Assembly: GCA_934667175.1 (NCBI GenBank)
Contig: CAKULN010000082.1
Location: forward strand, 1 to 8,998
From: an uncultured Bacteroidales bacterium
Lineage (GTDB): Bacteria > Bacteroidota > Bacteroidia > Bacteroidales > UBA932
Reading direction: 5' to 3'
DNA: 8,998 nt
A program made the translations under genes and the position numbers. Under the pieces are notes generated by a model. The model was not told where the DNA came from. It ran no database searches and was given only the letters and a program-made list of their open reading frames with translations. Shown here piece after piece: positions 5,353-8,998 of the stretch; positions within the stretch are counted from its first letter, which is position 1, and the number at the start of each line of letters is the position of its first letter.

Positions 5353-6960
5353 CTATTCGAGAGTAACTTTCCAAGAGTCGATGGACCGCGTCTGAGTGGA
5401 GATATTCACACCCACTTTGACCAGTTCCATCCCTGCCTTGGTCGCTGAGCTTGTCGAAGCGCTTGAATATTCCGCTTTGTACGGGATGAGATAGCCTTTG
5501 TCATCAATCTGCCGGAGCGCATCCTCCGCTGAGCCATCAACCTTAAATTCAAAGATATAGATTCTGTCCTTCGTTCGGCAGACCGCATCCGCGCGGCCTA
5601 TGGCCGACTTTACCTCACTTTGAATATAGTAGCCTAGCAGCGAAAAGATCAGATAGATGATAGTTTGGTAGTGCTTCTCCGTCTTGTTCTCCAGATCGTT
5701 AGGGATTCCGGCGAGGTACGACTGCATCAGCTTGAGCGCATGGTCGATGTCTTTTTCTCTCATCGCCATGAAGAACTGCGCCACGAAACCTCCGCCACTT
5801 GTGAAACCGCGGCTTTTGTACTGACTCAACAGACCTCCTGTGAACCCCAACTTGACTTCACGGTTCGGGTAACCAAGTGTGTAAAGATCGGACTGGGGAT
5901 CATAAGTTTTGATGGTTAGGTAACCTGTCTGGTAAAGCATCGGAAGAGCGTTGTCAGTCAGTTCCGGCGAGACATCGAAGTCTGAAGCCGGGGTCATGGG
6001 CATGTTGTCCAGTTTTGTCTCGTCGAACTCGTCCTTGCTCAGCCTCTCAATGAGATATGTCGGAGTCCCGGTGTCAAACCAGTAGCTTCTGATCGCCTTG
6101 TCAGAGAGTGCGTTGAAGAGACTATAAGGGTTGTAGATGTCCTCGGAACCGTCGCAGAAGTGATAGCCGTCGTAGTTGTGTTTCAGCTGTGAAAGGATGT
6201 CATCCTCTGAAGTGTTTAGTTTTTCTGCCATCTCCTGCACAGGCTCTTTCAACAGATTCTCCAACTCTGACTGGGAGATTCCACAGATCGCTGAATATTC
6301 CGGCATCATGGAGATGTTCTTCAAGTTGTTCAATTCGCTGAATATGCTGAGCTGTGCGAACTTGTTGATCCCGGTGATGAAGACGAATCTGAGGAACGGG
6401 TCGAGACTCTTGATGGGGCTGTAGAAGTTCCTCATGATCTGTCGCATCGGGACGAGCCTTTCGGGGTCGTTCATCACGTCGAGGAGCGGCGCGTCATACT
6501 CGTCGATGATGATGACGGCCTTCTCCCCGGTCTTCCGCACGGCCTCCACGACGAGCCTCTCCAGCCGGGCGTTGACATCGTCCCTCGCGATCCTCGGGTC
6601 GCCCCCGTATTCTTCCTCGTAGAGGTCCAGCTTGTAGCCGAGATTCCTTGTCAACTGCTCCTCTGTCATGTGCTTGGCCGTTGACATGTCGAAGTGGAAG
6701 ACGGGGTGTCTTCTCCAGTCCCTGTTCATCTCCCCGGCCTTAAGCCCCCTGAAGAGCGCCTCGTCCCCGGCGAAGTAGCTGTGGAACGTCGATGACAGGA
6801 GAGACTTCCCGAACCGCCGGGGCCTGCTGAGGAAGACATAATTGTACGTGTTCGCTAACTCATGCACATAGCCGGTCTTGTCTACGTACAGATAATCGCC
6901 TTCGATGATCTTGTCGAAGGACTGAATCCCGATCGGGTATCTCAATTTGTTCTCCGCCAT
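5353..6960 (-). CDS. AAA-ATPase-like protein with C-terminal PD-(D/E)XK nuclease-like domain
   Basis: A 535-residue cytoplasmic protein of the AAA-ATPase-like plus DUF1703/PD-(D/E)XK family. The N-terminus has the family signature IGIQSFDKIIEGDYLYVDKT (residues 10-29). Walker A is SRPRRFGKS (45-53) and Walker B is AVIIIDEYDAP (148-158). The C-terminal nuclease-like core has GRAD (455-458), then EFK (471-473) and Gln484. The protein is about the usual length for the family, whose physiological role is unknown. Residues 500-507 (SASTSSAT) are encoded by a palindromic element at 5440-5462 inserted between KGYLIPY and the conserved KVGVNIS...W end, so the gene seems to tolerate it. The start at 6960 matches the family N-terminus; AAGGG lies just upstream and TATAAT occurs at 6976-6971, but no clear TAnnTTTG box does. 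The leader repeat copy begins 41 bases upstream. Confidence 0.92.
   Translation of the reverse strand: MAENKLRYPIGIQSFDKIIEGDYLYVDKTGYVHELANTYNYVFLSRPRRFGKSLLSSTFHSYFAGDEALFRGLKAGEMNRDWRRHPVFHFDMSTAKHMTEEQLTRNLGYKLDLYEEEYGGDPRIARDDVNARLERLVVEAVRKTGEKAVIIIDEYDAPLLDVMNDPERLVPMRQIMRNFYSPIKSLDPFLRFVFITGINKFAQLSIFSELNNLKNISMMPEYSAICGISQSELENLLKEPVQEMAEKLNTSEDDILSQLKHNYDGYHFCDGSEDIYNPYSLFNALSDKAIRSYWFDTGTPTYLIERLSKDEFDETKLDNMPMTPASDFDVSPELTDNALPMLYQTGYLTIKTYDPQSDLYTLGYPNREVKLGFTGGLLSQYKSRGFTSGGGFVAQFFMAMREKDIDHALKLMQSYLAGIPNDLENKTEKHYQTIIYLIFSLLGYYIQSEVKSAIGRADAVCRTKDRIYIFEFKVDGSAEDALRQIDDKGYLIPYKAEYSSASTSSATKAGMELVKVGVNISTQTRSIDSWKVTLE
5440..5462 (-). repeat. REP-like palindromic element in the ATPase coding region
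   Basis: Arms CGCT (5443-5446) and AGCG (5458-5461) flank the 11-base loop GAGCTTGTCGA (plus-strand reading, 5447-5457). It has the CGCT/AGCG stem of the leader elements, whereas the copies in the small lipoprotein have CCCT/AGGG. On the coding strand it reads as SASTSSAT. Confidence 0.8.
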
Positions 6961-6975
6961 GGCCCTTAATATTAT

Positions 6976-6990
6976 AGGTGTAACTTCTTT
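6976..6990 (+). repeat. 15-bp direct repeat, left copy
   Basis: AGGTGTAACTTCTTT matches 7206-7220 (AGGTGTCACTTCTTT) at 14 of 15 positions. The two copies bracket the second leader repeat block. The shared TGTMACT also matches one half-site of the inverted repeats at 208-362. Confidence 0.55.
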
Positions 6991-7056
6991 TCCTTTTTTA
7001 GTCCGGCCGCTGCCGTGGTTGACCGCTGCGCCCGCCGAAGCGCCGCTGCCTATCCT

Positions 7057-7085
7057 CCGGTCGCTGAGCCTGTCGAAGTGCCCGG
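7057..7085 (+). repeat. REP-like palindromic element, leader copy 2
   Basis: The counterpart of 56-84. The one change (C to T at 7079) turns a G-C stem pair into G-U, so an RNA stem would persist. The loop GAGCCTGTCGA is unchanged. Confidence 0.7.
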
Positions 7086-7205
7086 AAATCCAAAGATAAT
7101 GAATATTTCCGTCAAAACCGCATGCAAAACGTATGTCGGAGAGAATCCGACGTCCATTGAATATTCCCCTGTGGGTGTGTGAAAGGCTGTCCGACCTCAG
7201 AAAAG

Positions 7206-7220
7206 AGGTGTCACTTCTTT
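7206..7220 (+). repeat. 15-bp direct repeat, right copy
   Basis: The partner of 6976-6990. It covers the end of the leader block and the junction to the copied signal peptide, ending just before the ATG at 7221. Confidence 0.55.
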
Positions 7221-7373
7221 ATGAAAAAATTTTTTAGATTGGTTTCGATGTTAGCCGTAGTCGGCCTAACATTCGCGTGCACCAGCTGTACGGACTTTTC
7301 GCGTCCGGTACAAAATGCTGTTTACATTTTGAGAATCCATGCATATTCTTTGATGTTAATTGTGAGATTTTGA
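7221..7373 (+). pseudogene. Truncated lipoprotein start (orphan signal peptide)
   Basis: The ORF begins with the same 25 codons as the large lipoprotein (MKKFFRLVSMLAVVGLTFA...), except Tyr20 is Cys. It then diverges into 25 unrelated residues and stops, giving only 50 residues. The coiled coil and body are absent, and no Bacteroidota promoter is visible directly upstream because that part of the leader is deleted. It is best read as a 5' remnant of a paralogous lipoprotein or a donor cassette. Translation to a tiny lipid-anchored peptide is possible in principle but not supported. Confidence 0.75.
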
Positions 7374-7391
7374 TAATTGTCGCTATTTTTG
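7359..7391 (+). promoter_or_regulatory. Candidate promoter of the AAA_14/DUF4143-type ATPase
   Basis: TATTTTTG at 7384-7391 matches TAnnTTTG exactly and sits 29 bases before the ATG at 7421. Upstream, ATTG (7359-7362) is a three-of-four match to the -33 box with 21-base spacing. The -33 match is weak. Confidence 0.45.
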
Positions 7392-7420
7392 CCTATGATA
7401 AACCAATCAAATTTGAGATT

Positions 7421-8767
7421 ATGGAGGGAAACTGTGTCTTCAAGAGGAAAGTCTATGAGAAAATGCTCAAGTGGAAGGCTGAAAAGGACGGCTCCACCGC
7501 CCTGTTGATCAAAGGTGCCCGTCGTGTAGGCAAATCCACCATTGCTGAAGAGTTTGCAAGACAGGAGTACTCTTCCTACATCAAGGTCGATTTTGGAGAT
7601 GCTCCAGAAGGATTATCGGAAGCGGTTGAGAACATCTCCAATAGAGACTATTTCTTCCTGCAGCTTCAATTTTTGTACAATGTGAAATTGGAAGAAAGAA
7701 AGTCTGTTGTGATCTTTGATGAGATACAGAAAGCCCCCAAAGTTAGGGAAGCCATAAAATATTTGGTAAAAGATCACCGGTACGACTATATTGAGACAGG
7801 CTCTCTTCTTTCGATTAAGAAGAATACGGAAGGGATTGTAATCCCAAGTGAGGAGACGCGTGTTGACATGTTTCCGATGGATTATGAGGAGTTCCGATGG
7901 GCTATGGGAGACAATGCGACAATTCCACTGATGAAAGAACTGTTCGATTCTGGGAAGGGAATCGGTGATGCTGTAAGCAGAAAACTTTTGCAGGATTTTC
8001 GTTTGTACATGTTGGTGGGCGGGATGCCTCAAGCTGTCAATGCATATTTGAAGACCATGAACTTGAGCGCTGTTGACACCGTAAAAAGAGAGATTATCGA
8101 ATTGTATGCCGATGATTTCAGAAAGGTAGATCCCACCGGAAAGGCCACAAGACTCTTTATGGCGGCACCGTCTCAGTTGACAGGCAATGCCGCGCGCTAT
8201 CAAGTGGTGTCGGTTTTGGGACGAAGCCAGAATAAGGATGAGATGGAAGAAATCATTCAGGACATGGAAGACAGTATGGCGGTAAACTTCTCTTACCATG
8301 CAAATGATCCATCTGTTGGTCTTGCGCTCCATGCGAATATGTCGCAGTATAAAATGTTCGTAGGCGACACAGGGCTATTCATCACGCTTGCCTTTTGGGA
8401 CAATGATGTGGCTGATAATGTTATATATCAGAAACTTCTGAGGGATAAATTGTCGTCTGATCTCGGATACGTGTACGAAAATGTTGTTGCTCAGATGCTC
8501 AGGGCATCGGGGGATCGGCTGTTCTACCACACATGGCCGACAGAAAGCGGCAAGCACAATTATGAGATAGACTTCCTGCTTTCCAGAGGCAATAAGATTT
8601 GCCCGATAGAAGTCAAATCCTCAGGTTATAAATCACACACGTCCCTCGATGAATTTTGTAAAAAATTTTCCGACAGAATCAGTTCAAGATATTTGATATA
8701 TACTAAGGATTTAAAAAAGGATGGCGAAGTTATGCTTGTTCCAGTATATATGACACCATTCTTATAG
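7421..8767 (+). CDS. AAA_14/DUF4143-type ATPase
   Basis: A 448-residue cytoplasmic P-loop ATPase. Walker A is GARRVGKST (residues 32-40) and Walker B is SVVIFDEIQ (95-103). ETGSLLS (125-131) matches the conserved segment after Walker B, and LVGGMPQAV (198-206) is typical of the family. The C-terminal DUF4143 part ends with a nuclease-like core, EIDFLLSRG (382-390) and IEVKSS (396-401), and finishes PVYMTPFL. Length and motifs look intact. The family is common and multi-copy in Bacteroidales with no settled role. The frame is open from 7277, but the ATG at 7421 is chosen because the family normally starts a few residues before FKRKVYEKML and a -7 box lies 29 bases upstream. No terminator is evident after the stop. 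Residues 321-359 are duplicated at 5109-5225. Confidence 0.92.
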   Translation: MEGNCVFKRKVYEKMLKWKAEKDGSTALLIKGARRVGKSTIAEEFARQEYSSYIKVDFGDAPEGLSEAVENISNRDYFFLQLQFLYNVKLEERKSVVIFDEIQKAPKVREAIKYLVKDHRYDYIETGSLLSIKKNTEGIVIPSEETRVDMFPMDYEEFRWAMGDNATIPLMKELFDSGKGIGDAVSRKLLQDFRLYMLVGGMPQAVNAYLKTMNLSAVDTVKREIIELYADDFRKVDPTGKATRLFMAAPSQLTGNAARYQVVSVLGRSQNKDEMEEIIQDMEDSMAVNFSYHANDPSVGLALHANMSQYKMFVGDTGLFITLAFWDNDVADNVIYQKLLRDKLSSDLGYVYENVVAQMLRASGDRLFYHTWPTESGKHNYEIDFLLSRGNKICPIEVKSSGYKSHTSLDEFCKKFSDRISSRYLIYTKDLKKDGEVMLVPVYMTPFL

Positions 8768-8833
8768 GGGAGAGTATTTTAGCGGGACCCTGTTAAGTAG
8801 TAGGTTGTGAACGCTGCGGAAAAGGTACAAAAG

Positions 8834-8916
8834 TCTTAATCTATTCGAGGGTAACTTTCCAAGAGTCGGTGGACCGCGTCTGAGTGGAGATATTCACACC
8901 CACTTTGACTAGTTCC
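8834..8916 (-). pseudogene. 3'-end fragment of the AAA-ATPase-like gene
   Basis: These 83 bases match 5346-5428 at 80 positions. On the minus strand they encode the last 24 residues of the 5353-6960 protein (ELVKVGVNISTQTRS-T-DSWKVTLE) and the same stop codon at 8843-8841, with Ile527 changed to Thr. Upstream of that point, towards 8998, the sequence is unrelated, so the rest of the gene is absent. The break lies 12 bases before the place where the intact gene carries its palindromic insertion. Confidence 0.88.
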
Positions 8917-8998
8917 TTGACGGGGCAAGTCCAAAACCCTGTGTTAAAGAAAGGGCCCTGCCTTGTTAACTGAATTTTGTTATTTCGCACCAACGTCA
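8917..8998. other. Non-coding right edge
   Basis: No gene or recognised motif is visible. A short CTTG...CAAG inverted repeat (8917-8930 region) and GGGCCC are present, but neither supports a call. Confidence 0.4.

Larger units (their letters stand above)
7002..7296 (+). repeat. Leader repeat block copy 2, fused to signal-peptide repeat
   Basis: 7002-7215 matches 1-214 (five differences) and 7218-7296 matches 392-470 (one difference, at 7279). The 175-odd bases between these two parts in copy 1, including the invertible segment and the plus-strand promoter, are missing here. The left breakpoint falls inside the crossover core of the left inverted repeat. Similarity to the lipoprotein gene stops after codon 25. 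Confidence 0.93.

Noticed and set aside
6906..6920. CTTGTCGAAGG resembling the dispersed palindrome
   Set aside because: It encodes the native family motif QSFDKI and has no matching stem arms, so the resemblance is coincidental.
7613..8332. 239-codon minus-strand frame opposite the AAA_14/DUF4143-type gene
   Set aside because: The plus strand has complete Walker motifs and C-terminal family motifs across the same bases, so the minus-strand frame is a shadow.
1..8998. CRISPR array, tRNA, rRNA, transposase or integrase gene
   Set aside because: Both strands were read for regular spaced repeats, cloverleaf-like sequence and recombinase motifs, and none was found.

Overview
The window most likely comes from the order Bacteroidales (Bacteroidota). 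The evidence is two lipoproteins with Bacteroidota-style signal peptides, two large AAA-type ATPase families (AAA-ATPase-like/DUF1703-type and AAA_14/DUF4143-type) that are typically multi-copy in this order, and promoter motifs of the TTTG / TAnnTTTG type. No rRNA, tRNA, CRISPR array, integrase or transposase gene is visible.

Layout. Positions 1-394 are a non-coding leader holding a repeat block (1-214) and a 155-bp segment bounded by 20-bp inverted repeats (208-227 and 343-362). Positions 395-4180 encode a 1261-residue lipoprotein with a long coiled coil, followed by a clear terminator (4201-4236). Positions 4257-4817 encode a second small lipoprotein whose C-terminal part is interrupted in frame by a palindromic repeat cluster. 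Positions 4818-5352 are degenerate sequence that contains a 117-bp fragment of the ATPase gene found complete at 7421-8767, and a nested hairpin. Positions 5353-6960 (minus strand) encode an AAA-ATPase-like protein with a C-terminal PD-(D/E)XK-type domain. Positions 6961-7420 contain a second copy of the leader block, now fused directly to a copied signal-peptide start that runs out after 50 codons. Positions 7421-8767 encode an AAA_14/DUF4143-type ATPase. Positions 8834-8916 carry a minus-strand copy of the 3' end of the 5353-6960 gene.

The most notable structure is upstream of the large lipoprotein. The inverted repeats share an identical asymmetric 7-bp core (CTCCTAG) flanked by short inverted half-sites. 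The segment between them carries a perfect TATATTTG -7 box on the minus strand, pointing away from the lipoprotein gene. This is the layout of a phase-variable invertible promoter in its OFF orientation. It is an inference from sequence; no recombinase lies in the window.

The rest of the window looks like a recombination-shuffled accessory region. Leader block, secretion signal, ATPase fragments and a small palindromic element (constant 11-base loop GAGCYTGTCGA with covarying stems) recur in several contexts, two of them inside open reading frames. The arrangement 'AAA_14/DUF4143 gene facing an AAA-ATPase-like gene tail to tail' appears twice, each time with one partner reduced to a fragment. 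The ATPases have no demonstrable functional link to the lipoproteins from sequence alone.
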